In this document: positions 23,150 through 34,456 of the stretch, in pieces
Layout: each line of letters starts with the position of its first letter
How positions within the stretch are numbered: position 1 is the stretch's first letter
Source: Cucumis sativus
Taxonomy: Eukaryota; Streptophyta; Magnoliopsida; Cucurbitales; Cucurbitaceae
Length of the DNA: 64,000 nucleotides
Assembly: GCF_000004075.3 (NCBI RefSeq)
Contig: NC_026661.2
Span: forward strand, 6,904,058 to 6,968,057
Direction: 5' to 3'
The notes under the pieces: model-generated
What the model was told of the DNA's origin: nothing
Database searches by the model: none
The model's input: only the letters and a program-made list of their open reading frames with translations
Program-made: the position numbers and the translations under genes

Positions 23150-23222
23150 ATTCTAGATTTTATCTTCCTCAGGTTGTAAAGTATATTTTGGTCTTTAGCC
23201 AGCCAAGCTAAGCTAAGCGATT
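23150..23222 (+). repeat. Diverged second copy of the end of the PRORP-like exon block
   Basis: Parallel to about 22005-22075: ATCTTCCTCAGGTTGTAAAG, then TATTTTGGTCTT and AGCCAGCCAAGCTAAG. This shows an internal duplication or a composite origin of E2. Confidence 0.75.
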
Positions 23223-23439
23223 GTGTGGATAGCGATCGTTGAAAGTTGAAGATTGTGAAGGCGTTTAAGATTTCTTATTTAAGTCTTGTATTAGGATCTA
23301 GTTTCATGTATTATTGTAGAATGTATATACAAACGCAATATTAATTTCATTTTCTGTATACAAATGTAAAAGAAAATATTGTAGTTTCTAAATAATATTA
23401 ATTTTATTGATTTGTTGGAGTGAGCAAAAAATATTTATT

Positions 23440-23808
23440 TACACGTATCTAATGTCAGTTTATAAAAAATAGACAACAATGCAACAATTAAATAAAAATA
23501 AATTTTGTAAAAATAGATCCAAAAACAAGATTTTAATGTCAGTTTAAAAACGACATAAAAGGCAAACCGACACTAAAGGTCAACAATAACACCGATAAAA
23601 TATTGTCAGTTTAAAACTGACATCAATGGTCATTAATGTCGCTTTTAACCGACATTAATGATGTCTTTGATGTCGTTTTAAATCGATATCAAAGTAAAAA
23701 CGACATAAAGGCCTTTAATAAGGCTAGCAAGATGTCGGTTCCGAACCGACACCAAAGGTCATTAATGTCGGTTTAAAACCGACATTAAATGGTAAATTTC
23801 TTCTAGTG
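23440..23808 (+). repeat. CACTA 3' subterminal array and terminal repeat of E2
   Basis: Alternating TGTCGGTTT and AAACCGACATTAA units occur in both orientations, closing with TTTCTTCTAGTG at 23797-23808. The next three bases are TCA. The three bases before the E1 start are TAG, so these two ends do not share a target duplication. Confidence 0.85.
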
Positions 23809-25360
23809 TCAGATTCCTCTGAAAGCTTATAATTCTCCCTTTCGTCGACTCAAACTCAGACCTCCTTTACTCAAATTTATCTGGTAGCCCTACTCTAGAA
23901 ACTAGAGTCAATTTTGTGAACTATTGAGAGTAATTTCAACCAAAACGCACAAGTATGATAGGAGAAATGTCATTCTAAAGTTTCCTATTTATATTGAGTC
24001 TTACATGAGCCTTTATTGACACGACCTACTTGCCGAAATTTAACTTAAGTATGTAGAGAACACTTGTAAAGTACCCATGGACTCCACCTCTTCATTATCT
24101 TGTCTAACCAAAACACGTAAGTGTGGAACATCAAGATAAACACCTAACTAACTTCAAACATGGCCGCAAGCACTCCTTCCTCGCGTGCAAGTTACTCGCC
24201 CAACATCATGTTCTAGCTTTCTCGCCTAGCATCTTAAGCTTAATAACCTCTAAATGACAAGCTTTCCTCGCCCTAAAAATCTTTCTCGCATAGCTTGCTA
24301 ACTCTTTGCTCTCAATCGCCTAGGGACACTCTTCACCACCAATAACCTCTACGGACAAGCCTTGTTGCCTAGCCAAACACACACTCAAGCTTAGCTACCT
24401 ACCTTGTCCAAACGCCTAAATAACCACTTTAGAGGTTATATTTCCTTCTTTTGGCTGCCTACAACATCACCCTATAACCTCTAAACGCTTTGTCTTAAAC
24501 CTTTGACACTTAGTCAATTATTTTTACGGTTAAATTTGGGTCTTAAATCATGTATTAAAATAAACCAAATTTTAAACTACTCATAATTTAAATTTTTTAA
24601 GTGAATACTATTTTTTAATAAAATTTTAGTTTTTGTTTAATGATAAATAAAACTTTAGAGATCACCCGATTCTTTTTATAGTTGTATCCACAAAATAGGA
24701 GAGATTTCATTTTTTTTTTTAAAAAAATCAACTTTAAACGTGTATGCACAAAAATATGGAAGATTTTTTCTTCCTTCTTTTAGGGTGAATTTTAGATTTT
24801 AAGGATAAAATTATTTTTTAAAAAAGAAATTATACTTTGAAAAGTAGGTGAGATTTTAAATTTTTTTTAAAGGTGAAATTAGGGAATTTTCAAAATGGGG
24901 AATTTTCAAAAAGAGTAAACAATTTACCCTCAATAAAATATTTACATTTTCATACAAATTTTTGTATTTCATAGAAAAGAAACTGTAATTGATTTTATTT
25001 TTGTCTTTCAATAGTTTGTTTTTATGAAGTTTAAATAATTTTTTTTTTATTGTTTTTTTATTGTAATTGACATGATATTACAATGATTTTATCAACAGAA
25101 AAAAAAACTATTCAATTGGTCACTACAGAAGACAAATAAATAAAAAAGTGAATTCGAACTTCATTATAAGATTGGAGATTTCACAAATGATTCAATTTGA
25201 AATCAAAAAAGACATATTGACATATTACTTGAAAGTGTGTCATAGATTAGGCTTCACAATTTACCAAATCTTCATCATATTTACATTTTTACGAACTGGG
25301 TGAAAGAAAAGTTAGAAAGGGTGTGCATTATATCATAACAACTACATGAAAGAGTGGAGG
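23809..25360. other. AT-rich DNA, no gene recognised
   Basis: A stretch with CTCGCC/CCTAGC words (24170-24460) gives no convincing translation. The rest is A/T homopolymer-rich. I see no tRNA or structured element. Confidence 0.5.
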
Positions 25361-25515
25361 AGTGTAAACGGATTGAGTTGGGTTGGACGACATCCTAACC
25401 CAACCCATATTTTAGGTTGGTTGGATTGACAATATGAATAACCCAAATAGTATTTTTAACCAACCCAATCAAACCTTAAATTATGGAATAAGTTGGGTTG
25501 GGTTGTCGAGTTGAG
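25361..25515. repeat. Inverted GGGTTGG/CCAACCC motif cluster
   Basis: TTGGGTTGG at 25378 faces CTAACCCAACCC at 25394 across an 8-bp loop. Further AACCAACCC and GGTTGGGTTG copies follow to 25511. A smaller facing pair occurs at 28868-28922. The pattern suits a small foldback element or simple-sequence decay; no coding function. Confidence 0.5.
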
Positions 25516-25678
25516 AAGAAGATGGCGAACGTCGGAGATTGTGAACACTAGAGATGAGAGATCCAAACGAGAGGGGAGTGAGTCAGAGAGATAAGGAGTG
25601 ATGTGAAGACTGAAGTTGAATGAAGTGAGGATGAGGAGTAAGTCTCTGAGCTACTTCTTTTCCATTTACTAACTAATA

Positions 25679-25796
25679 ATAAAAATAAATAAATAAATAT
25701 TATATATATAATATATATATATAAATATATATATATAAATATATATATAAAATAATAAATATATATATATATATATGTATGTATGTATGTATGTAA
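25679..25796. repeat. AT/TATA microsatellite ending in (GTAT)n
   Basis: About 100 bp of TA and AAATA repeats, then five ATGT steps. Confidence 0.95.
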
Positions 25797-25889
25797 GACC
25801 TAGATCCAAAAGGCAAGTCCTATTGAAAAAGAGCCTTGTTGAAAAAAGGGAGTTCATTTGAGTATAAGTGTTATCGAGTTAGAGTAAGT

Positions 25890-26470
25890 TGACCACCATT
25901 AATCGCTTCCGACCAACCTCTGATGACTAGTTTTTGACAATTGTAGTTGACCAAACTTCGAATGCTTGTTTTATGGCAATAGTCACAAGAAAATTATTGA
26001 CCACCATTAATAGTCGTCGGCGAACCTGTGGTTACTGCTTTTCTGGCTACTATTTTTTAGCAACCTTCGACGGTCAACTTTCATCTACTGTTTTTTCGAC
26101 AACCATTGTTGATCGAACCCGACAATCTTTTTCTAACAACCATCGTCGATCAACTTTTGATGAACTTTTTTATGGCAACTATTTTTTTTTATCACTAGCA
26201 GTAACTTCCTTGTACCATTTTTCTCGTAATCGCTGCTGGTCAACCTCTGAAATCGTCGACCATTTTTCAGCGACTATTGCTAGACAACTTTTGTTTATTG
26301 TTGATCGACTAGCATTGTTGGCCAGCTTTCGTTGACCATTTTCGATGACCCAATACTGGTTAACTTTCCTCAACCATTGTCGGTAAACTTTTGTCGGCTG
26401 TTTTTTATGACTGTTGCTGGCAAGTATCAATGACCGTTGTTGGCCAACTATTAAGGACCATTTTTTTTTT
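25890..26470. repeat. Decayed short-unit repeat with GACCA/CAACTTT words
   Basis: Words such as GACCACCATTAAT, CAACCATTGT, TCGACCATTTT and GGCCAACT recur every 30-60 bp with heavy divergence. ORFs on both strands (133 and 83 codons) reflect the repeat and show no protein motif. Confidence 0.5.
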
Positions 26471-26999
26471 CAATTAGCATAAACATAGAAAAGGACAACA
26501 TTGTCATCTACCTAATTATAGAAGCTACTTCTAAAGGAAGGTCAAAAATGGAAGAAAAAAATTTCTCCTCATTCAAGCTTCTATATATAATATAGATAAT
26601 ATTGTAAATGTACATCTATCCATAACCTACATAGGTTATCAATCGTCATATAACTCTCATTCAATTCCATGTTGTAACATACATCCTACTAAGATTCATA
26701 TTGTAATTTGTACCATGACATGACATGTCTTATAATTAGAGATATGTGATGTCTTTCTTAGATATACCATCATTGAGTTCAATTGCTTTCCATGTTTTCT
26801 CCCTTCTCTATTATTCTCTTTTGTGTTGTTTCATTGTTCTGATGTATTTTCTTTATTCTTATTTTATAGTATTAAAATCCATAACAAACACAATGAGTGT
26901 TTTTTCTTTGAATTATCATTTATGTAAAATAAATTAATCAGGATAATTTAAGTTTGTCTTTAAAGTATAAAACAACGTAGGATAAATTTAAGATAATTT
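26471..26999. other. AT-rich DNA, nothing recognised
   Basis: Short chance ORFs only. Confidence 0.4.
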
Positions 27000-27520
27000 G
27001 TTGGTTTTTTCCCCCAAAAGTAGAACAAAATGCAAAATTATTTACACCGTATAGAACAATTTTGAAAAAAGAAGAGCCCACAAGTCCATAACGTAAAATA
27101 ACAAAAATACCTCGGAATTAATTGACCACAAACATACACAAAAAAAAGCTTCTAATTTAAACGGTTGTATAATATAGTCCAAAATATCGTTTAGATATTG
27201 GTACACAATCGTTTAGATGTTGGTAAGTGATCCGTTTGAATCTATTACTTATCTATTTAGGATAGATAGTGATAGTGATCTATATGAGATAGATGACTGA
27301 TTGTTTAGATTTTGGAACACAGTCATTTAGTAAAAAAAGAAGAAAAATAAAGAAGATGAAAGATGACGTACAAGGAAGAAATTATGGAACAAGAGATGAA
27401 GAAATCGCAAAGAAGAAGAAGTGAGAATATGAGGAAGATATGTCGGAATTCAATACTCATCCAAAAAAATTCGAAACCAACCACGAAATCATGGAACTTG
27501 TGAAAAAATAACAATGGCTT
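27000..27520. repeat. Dispersed repeat family with ATCGTTTAGAT motifs (copy 1)
   Basis: CGTTTAGATATTGGTA and ATCGTTTAGATGTTGGTA words are followed by a purine-rich GAAGAAGA stretch (27330-27450). The region 49020-49428 has the same words with the complementary pyrimidine-rich stretch, so it appears to be the same repeat in the other orientation. The class is unknown, perhaps a non-autonomous DNA element. Confidence 0.45.
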
Positions 27521-29133
27521 CATGAACTTTTATTTTATTTTTATATGGACGATAAATACTTTTGATTGTTGTTTTATATATATAAATTAACCAAATTTGT
27601 TCCGTGACGAAGTAGCCAAGTAATATTCTCCCTTAATCCGCTTTGGACTGTGCTTTTCTTTCCTTTTGTGTTTTGAAATACTAAACTTTTCATATTTTTT
27701 TTAAATGGAAAGATAAGCTGATTATTATTAAAACAAAATTGTTAAACTTTTTGAGAATACGAAATGAGAAATTCTTTTACATTCCAACTCTTTAGATTCC
27801 TTTAAAGAATGTGTTTACTTCTTTATTTTATATTTCATTAACGTTAATTATTTACAATTAATTGAAAAAATTATGAGACAAAATTACACATGTTTTACTT
27901 TTCTCAACAATAGAAATATAAACTTGTAAACATGAAAAACTGTAATGACTGTTCTTTACTACGAAATATATTGTCAAACAATAACCAAGATAAGAGATAA
28001 TAACAAAACAACAAGAAGTAAACGAAAAAACACACGAGAATTGTGTCCGGGAAAGTTAATCCACGGAAATCAATAAGTCAAGCAATTATAAAGTTGTATT
28101 TATATAAACACTCTTCCGCTCACAAAGACAATCGTAGAACTAATTCACTGGACACTTGGGAAACATTCTCTTTAATACTTAGGCTCCCCTAAGTATGCTA
28201 CTATTAGTGAATAACTACTCAAACTCCCCTAAATAATAGAAATTCTTGATTAATCATTCCTCTTTACTTGTGAACTCCCTTCACGAATAAACTTAGACTC
28301 CCCCTAAGTTGATGAGATCTCCCTTCTCGATAGAGCCAACTTTAGGATCTCCTAAAGCAATGTCATTAGATTGGTTTCAAATTAATCTTTAGCCAAGCAT
28401 TCACACGAACAACAGCCACACGCACATAGGAATGAATCCTTTGAATATCGACTCTTCTTAGCCCAAATGGTAAAGAGAAATCAAGATATATGCAGCAACC
28501 CTAGCACAAAGACTTCCTTAAGCTTAAAAAGGACAACATAAACAAAGAGAAAAGCTTAGAAAAAATGGACATAATGGGTGTCCATGAGGGGTCATTATAT
28601 CAACCTGTCTAATGTATGTCCCTAAAATTTTGAATACCAATAACTTGAGATGTTAAAGAAAATTGAATATGGTCTTTTAGAGCAAAGAGTACATAAAGAA
28701 CACAAATAGAGAAGAAATAATAAAGATGAAAGAAATGATGCAACTTCAAGTGTTGGGAAGAAAATGATGAATAAAATGGTAATTTTAATAGTAGAACGTG
28801 AGTTACAAAGTTTTGTTTTTGAATTCTACCCCTTCTTACATTTAATTATATATATTATATGCATAATAGGGTTGGGTGAACCAGATCAGTATTTTTTTTC
28901 TCTAATTTAATCCAACCCAACCGTGATGATTATTCTAGTTTATTTTGCTCAAGTGTTTAGAGTAACTGCTTTTATTGAAATAATGTTTACAAATAAGGGC
29001 CATAATTTTAGTCCAAAACGACCCCGTAGTATCTCTATTCTACCTCTTACCCCGAACATCCCCTCCCTCTTGCCTCCAAAACATCCTCTTCGTATCTTTT
29101 TTTATAATTTACCGATTCTGTGGCTTTCAGTTT
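27521..29133. other. No gene recognised
   Basis: AT-rich sequence with repeated ACTCCCCTAA-type words at 28185-28310 and a purine-rich stretch. There is no convincing coding frame. Confidence 0.4.
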
Positions 29134-29415
29134 TCACAATTTTTTGGTAACTTCTTTTCCCAAAGAATATTGCTCTTTTCTTCGCCGGTTCCGTCGCGAA
29201 CTAATTTTCACCTCCCCAACTTCTGCCTGACTTTCTTCCGTAGGGCTGCTGGTATCCGATTCTTGTTTACAATCTGTTCCCATTCTTCCTTTGCTATCTT
29301 CGCTGCTAACATTGTTGAAATTGTTCGGTATTGCCATTTCCCGAGTTTGAATAGCTTCTTGTAGGGATTGGCTCTCAACCGAAGGCCATTCAGGTACCTT
29401 CTTCGTCCCTCTCAA
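29134..29415 (-). CDS. Unrecognised small ORF
   Basis: A 93-codon frame on the minus strand is rich in Glu, Ser, Lys and Arg, with a basic cluster SSRRNRRRKEQ. No family is recognised. It lies next to LINE debris and could be part of a LINE ORF1 or chance. The plus strand opposite is pyrimidine-rich. Low support. Confidence 0.15.
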   Translation of the reverse strand: MRGTKKVPEWPSVESQSLQEAIQTREMAIPNNFNNVSSEDSKGRMGTDCKQESDTSSPTEESQAEVGEVKISSRRNRRRKEQYSLGKEVTKKL

Positions 29416-29639
29416 TTACCCTTTTTGTATTTGCATTTTAGGGAGTACTTCGTATGGATATGTCACTATGATCAATCCTATTCCTGTTTCAAGAACGGGT
29501 GTTTGTTCTAGTCTTAAGGGAAAGTGAAGTATTCTCTTTCATTGTAGGTCGGATTTTTAGTCATTTTTTATTTTGTTATTCCACTCATTGAATTTAGTTG
29601 CTAAGTAGCAGGACTGGAACTACAATAGAGTAATGGCGT

Positions 29640-31100
29640 CTTCAGATGATGAGGCTGAGACCTTACCAGTACCAACTTATGCTGAATCATTTGGTGGCAG
29701 ATGCCTTTTCTCGTTTTAGTAGCTCTAGGATATTGTTGGGATTCTGTCATTTGTTGTTTGATAGAGAAGCAACTGACATAGTGGCTCTTGTATCCTCGAA
29801 CGAGACATTTGATATTAATACGAAGGAGAAGGATTGTTTCTCTTTTGGAGCTTGAATCCTTCTAAAAGTATTTCTTGTAGTTCCCTCTTTTGGAGCTTTT
29901 GTGAAAATTTTAAGAATGTAGTTCCCTCTTTTAGAGATTTTGTAAAATTTTTCTAGAAGACTTAGCACTTCTGTTTGTGGTAAGTCAATCATGGAAGACT
30001 TCTACAGATATTTCTTTTAAAAAGAAGACAGCCTCTTTATTAATATTAATATAATAATAATGAGACAAAAGCTCATAATACAAAAGAATTATACAATGAG
30101 CATGTAAGCATGGATCGGGGGTGCACCTGGACATCTCAACTAGGTTGACACCCCCTTAACACCCTCATCATATCCAACCAAGCTAAAACCCATAACAAAG
30201 GAGTAATGGCTAAAGGCAAAACAAACACAAAAGAAGTACAGGGAAATACAAATACAAATACAAGACTAAACATCCTTCTAAATAAAAGGCGACCAAAAAC
30301 TTGCACCAAGACAAACTCGAGATCATAGGAGGAAGAACACTATGAGGAGGCTGAAAAGAGGAAGACTTTTACAGATTAGATTGGTTTTTAGAAAGATGAT
30401 CCTTTTTGTAGGGCTGCTTTTTCACATTCTGTATTGGTGGGCAGAAAAAAGACTTCAATCATATCTTTTTGAATCATGACTTTGTTTGGTTAGTTTGGAG
30501 TTGTTTCTATGAGGTGTTTGACTTTCCTTTTGCTAGACACATGCTGTGTTTTAGAAAGCCTCCTAGGCGCATGCATAGTGCCTCGCCTTGCACACAAGTG
30601 CATCTGTTGCGCCATCTGGGGGAATTCTTGTCACATTTTCTTGGCTGGGAAAGGATTTTCTTTCTAGTGAGACCCTTTATCACATTTTTTTTGTTTTGTC
30701 CCGTCTCTTATTTTGGCTAGGAAAGGATTTTGTCCTTGTTCAATTTAGTTTGGACTTTTGATCGCTGTCTAGGCGCTAATGTGGTTCAGCTGCTGTCAGT
30801 CTGATTTTTCCCAAAAATCTCCATCATTTGGATAACTTTGTTAAAAGCTTTATTTTCAGAATTATGGTTTGAGCGGAATCAACATTTCTTCCATGATAAA
30901 GCAAAGTCAAAGAGCAGAAATTATGTGTGCAGTAGATCTTAGTGTTGCAGCTTGGTGTTCATTAAAAAATGAGTCTGCTAATTTTTCCATTCAAGATATT
31001 TACCTCAATTGGAATGCCTTTCTTAATCGAGCCTAACCATTGCCGTTCATTTTCTCTCCATTTGCAGTTCTTACTGTCTGAAGTTTGAAGCTTTGAAGTC
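29640..31100 (+). pseudogene. LINE ORF2 C-terminal (zf-RVT) remnant, interrupted
   Basis: Plus-strand translation gives FDREATDIVALVSSNETFD (29754 onwards), then after an insertion (30010-30360) WSCFYEVFDFPFARH (30498), and near 30870 LWFERNQHFFHDKAKSKSR. It ends with NFSIQDIYLNWNAFLNRA near 31030. These are characteristic strings of the reverse-transcriptase zinc-binding tail of plant L1 LINEs. A stretch at 30555-30780 with CCTAGGCGC and GCCTCGCC words does not fit and may be foreign. Confidence 0.75.
30010..30360 (-). mobile_element. 5'-truncated LINE insertion with 16-bp target duplication
   Basis: It is flanked by GAAGACTTCTACAGAT (29994-30009) and GAAGACTTTTACAGAT (30361-30376), a target duplication differing at one base. 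On the minus strand it carries the LINE 3' UTR: GGTTGAGATG-like words, ATTGTATAATTCTTTTGTAT, then TAATAAAGAGGCTGTC. It splits the plus-strand LINE in frame context. Confidence 0.8.
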
Positions 31101-31214
31101 TTGACCTTGTTTAATTTTATTTTGAGATTGTAATTGTTTTTTGGGGTTTCTTTTAATTTTCTGTTTTTTTTTCTGGACCTGGTAATTGGCTGTTTGTTTG
31201 TTTTGTTTTGCTTT

Positions 31215-31625
31215 GATATTTACTTGATAGAACACCAAGTAGTGTGTTCTACTAGTTTATTTATCAGCCAAACTTTTACAGAAAACAGAACTAACACAGA
31301 GTCTTGAAAACAAAGTACAACACAAGAACTAATACAAAGTTCAACATAAAACAACAAAACAGTAAAGGAGTTCACGATAATGGAAATAACTTGCTACAGA
31401 CTACAGAAACTGAACACTTTCTGCATTCCCTGCTCTCCAGGAAATTACAGCCCTCCACTTCCAGAAACTGACTAACCACCCTCTCTTCCCTTCCTTCTTT
31501 CCCTTTTAACTCTCTCCCATGTAATTAACCATGGTCCCCACCAAGGTGGTTTCCACTTCTTTCTCCATTTCCCTTCTCTTGTTCACGTGCAACTGCCTCC
31601 TTTTTCCTCCTGCTATATTGTAAAA
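31215..31625 (-). repeat. Candidate solo LTR inside LINE 3' region
   Basis: This block, beginning near GATAGAACACC and ending near CTGCTATATTGTA, separates the LINE coding end from its 3' UTR. It contains a TAGAACAC/GTGTTCTA hairpin and a TTAAAAGGG TATA-like site on the minus strand. Ends and a target duplication were not resolved, so it is a guess. Confidence 0.3.
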
Positions 31626-31629
31626 TAAT

Positions 31630-31797
31630 TGGTGGTCTATCATCACTTTTTCGGGATATGATGATTGACGCTATGGGGGTGTCGACCTAGTTGATATGTC
31701 CCCTTTCTATTTCTTCTTTATTGCTCTCTTTGTATAATTTTCTTGTACTTAGGGTTCTTATTAATAAAGAAGTTTTGTCTCCGTTTCAAAAAAACAT
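31630..31797 (+). mobile_element. LINE 3' UTR and poly(A)
   Basis: GGGATATGATG, GGGGGTGTCGACCTAGTTGA, CTTTGTATAATTTTCTTGTA and TTAATAAAGAAG are followed by a short A run at 31788-31794. The same 3' UTR words occur, reversed, at 30010-30360 and 32510-32660. Confidence 0.75.
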
Positions 31798-31815
31798 GAA
31801 ACTGCTCTCTCTCAG

Positions 31816-32500
31816 CAGTGTTTTCAAAGCGCAAGGGGCACCTCAAGGTGAGAGGCGACATAAAGGCAATGCCTGAGCGAAGCGAGGTGCAATGAATGAA
31901 TAAATAAATAAATAATATACGAGGTAGAACATAAGTTTATAGACAAATGTCAAAGCCTCAAAGATTAATAATAGTTCTGTAATCAAGAAAAATGAACAAA
32001 ATCGATTGTATAATTCTCTTGTACTTTCAGTTTGAGTTCTATTTAATAAAGAAGTTTGTCTCCATTTCAAAAAATAAAAAATAAAAATGAACAGAACTCT
32101 ATAAGTACAAGTTTAAAACACCATCAAATATCAAATTCATCAACATCCCCATCTAACTCTATGGTTTCGTCCATTGCTCCTCGGCCATTGTTCTCCTTGA
32201 TGTCTAATTCCTCTTCATCGTCGTCCTCATCTTCATTACTAACTACTTGTATAGTTGGTGCTTGCTTTTGAACTCTAGAAGTGGAGGGAGAGGTAGTTGA
32301 CTTTCCTTTTGATCTAGTGTACATGAGGGGTTCTCTAACGCCGCTAGCACGAGCTACATCTCCCCATGTGAGGTCGTTGTCATAAAAAACTAGCTCATTG
32401 TCAACTTCAGCTTCATCATTTTCTTCATCCAATGTTTCGACCAACCATTCATTACTCTCGTCGATATGATTTAAAGAGATTGGATCAAGTTGATCCTTTA
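31816..32500 (-). mobile_element. hAT-like transposon, terminal end and transposase C-terminus
   Basis: The end CAGTGTTTTCAAAGCGCAAG at 31816 has the CAGTG start typical of hAT terminal repeats, followed by CCTCAAGGTGAGAGGCG subterminal words. On the minus strand at 32500-32124 the frame reads DQLDPISLNHIDESNEWLVE, DNELVFYDNDLTWGDVARA and an acidic tail. This is the C-terminal extension I associate with plant hAT-type transposases. The remaining transposase is cut off by a LINE at 32503. A micro-LINE sits in its 3' part. Confidence 0.6.
31999..32082 (+). mobile_element. Extremely truncated LINE insertion (84 bp)
   Basis: It is flanked by AAAAATGAACA at 31988-31998 and 32083-32093. The insert carries only the last bases of a LINE 3' UTR (TTGTATAATTCTCTTGTACT, AATAAAGAAGTTTGTCTCC) and an A-rich tail. 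Confidence 0.85.
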
Positions 32501-33129
32501 GATTTTTTTTGAAAAGGAAACAACCTCATTTATTAATAAATGAACAATGAAACTAAATCTTATAGTATAAGAGGATTATACGATGAGCATTCAAACCAAG
32601 GATAAGGATGTGCATTTGAGCATCCCAGCTAAGTTGACACCCTCTTAGTATCCTTATCATATCCTACATAATAAAAAGATAGAACAACTAATAACGTCCA
32701 AGTGCAGGACTAACCACAACCAATACAACTCAAAAAGGACATAAGAAACAACTTCTAACCAGACTAGGAATTAAAAATACAGCCAGACAAAGAAAGATTC
32801 TGAAACGGTTGGAAACACCAGAGGCTGTGAGCCAAATCTGAATCATCAACAAGGAGGAAAGTTAAAAGGCCTGCCAGTTTAGTAAGATATATTGCATAGA
32901 GAAGTCTTTAAATTGTTTTCGTAGAGAGCATCACAAAGAGGCATTCAGACGTGCGCACTCGTATCTATTGAACCAAGAGGAGGCTTTATTGTGGAAGACT
33001 CGCAGATTTCTCTCAAACCACAGTTCCAACAAAATTTCCTTGACGGTATTGCACCAAAGCAAGGAGGCATTTTTTCATCATAACCGGACCAAGAAGTAAC
33101 TGTCTAACATTATTCTTGCATTCTTTATC

Positions 33130-34440
33130 AAGGTCTCAGCTGAGATTAAAGGTGTGAAAGAGTTTACTCCTACACTTGGCAGCATATACACATTCAAACA
33201 AGTGCTGGAGTTCCGCATGAAATTTGAGATAGAATGGGCATATATGTGGCGAAATATAATGAGTGGGTAACTTCTTTTGCATAATGGATGCACAAATTGA
33301 ACTCCTGAACAACATAATCGATAGAGTTATACTTACCCTCGGGCTTTTAGATTTCTGAAGGCTTTTTTCCAACTGTAGGTCCATCGGAGTGGCAGGAGAC
33401 AAGTGCTTCGATAATGACTTTACTGAAAAAACCCCATTAGTTTCCATTAACCAGATTCTTTTATTCTCAATATTGGATAATCTTGTCCTTTCCAAGGAGC
33501 CCAGGAGAAGTTGAAAATTAGAGATTTCAAGCTCCTAACAATCTTCTGAAATCAAGAAACCCAGAGGAAGTGGAGGCGTTCCAATGTTCTACAACCGAGC
33601 CTTTTGGATTAAGGGCAATTCTGTACAGCTTGGGAGTGTGGTCTTCAAAGCAATTCTATCCATTCATGGATCCAACCAAAACAAAATTTTGTCACCCTTT
33701 CCAACTTTAAAAGCTGCCACACTATCTAGAAATATTTATCCAAGGGCTTCTTAAACTTGAATTTTCTTTGCCACTTGTGTGCCACTGGAAGAGGCTACTC
33801 CCGTGAATACTACAAACCACCTTATACCATAGAGAGTTTTGTTCTGCCATGAACCTCCACCTCCACTTGGCAAGAAGAGTAATGTTTCTAAATTTCAGCT
33901 TGTCCAGCCCAAGGCCCCCATCTCCTTGGGGTTTGGAAACTAATTCCCATTTCACTAGGTGGTTCAACTTGCTACCGTTGTTCCCTTCTCAAAAGAAGTT
34001 CCTCCATGGTTCTTTCAATGGAATTAGAGATTTTTTTGGCATGAGGAATGTTTAGCAATTCCTCATGGATGCCGCTAAGGAGATCTTACTTTCCCCAATA
34101 TTAATTCCGCATATAGATGACTTTTCCCAATTTATCTTTTGCCCATAACACTAAAATATTTCAAGCGTCTTTTTAACGTTTTCATGAATAACTTCATCAA
34201 ACTTGGAAAATATTAAGGTGTTGTCTGCAAATTGAAGGAGGGGAACATGAACATTGTTCTTTCCTACCATGAAACCTTCATACAAACCGTTCAAGTGTAG
34301 ATTTGAGATGAAACTACTAAGCACTTCGCTAACCAGAAGAAAAGAAAGAGGGAAAGGGGATCCCCTTGCTTTAACCCTCTTGAGGCTTGAATTCTTCCTC
34401 TGGGCCTCCCATTGACGAATTCTGAATACTTAGGGTTTTT
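33130..34440 (-). pseudogene. LINE ORF2, C-terminal half
   Basis: From the retrocopy junction leftwards: DCVKNPKYSEFVNGRPRGRI, LKQGDPLS, then the RT active-site block as FADNTLIFSKF, where functional relatives have FADD. Next come WELVSKPQGDGGLGLDKLKF and RNITLLAKWRWRF (33967-33722), and the zinc-binding tail with NGVFSVKSLSKHL (33495 onwards) and FECVYAAKC. The Asp to Asn change removes one catalytic carboxylate. Confidence 0.82.
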
Positions 34441-34456
34441 AACACAATCCATGATC
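34441..34456. repeat. Target-site duplication, left copy
   Basis: AACACAATCCATGATC, preceded by TTTTT. The TTTT/AA junction fits an L1-type endonuclease nick. Confidence 0.9.

Larger units (their letters stand above)
20786..23808 (+). mobile_element. CACTA element E2 (3' part) carrying captured host exons
   Basis: The 3' end has a subterminal AATGTCGG/CCGACATTAA array and the terminus AAATTTCTTCTAGTG at 23808. Upstream are blocks of host-protein-like exons with canonical splice sites (20976-21047, 21256-21405, 21719-21807, about 21907-22020) from at least three unrelated protein families. Element E1 shares part of this cargo and has a CACTA 5' end, which ties the cargo to the transposon. E2's own 5' terminus is missing; copia sequence abuts it. 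No transposase is encoded, so mobilisation would have been in trans. Confidence 0.75.

Noticed and set aside
10361..23808. A single CACTA element spanning both ends
   Set aside because: The three bases outside the ends differ (TAG, TCA). The cargo is repeated on both sides of the gypsy block, so E1 and E2 are better treated as two copies.
25679..25796. Possible replication origin or matrix attachment from the AT run
   Set aside because: It is only a microsatellite. No supporting motif distinguishes it from slippage.
30540..30780. Possible hAT-type subterminal words (CCTAGGCGC, GCCTCGCC)
   Set aside because: They are similar to the hAT end near 31816, but I could not define ends or a target duplication, so it is not listed as an element.
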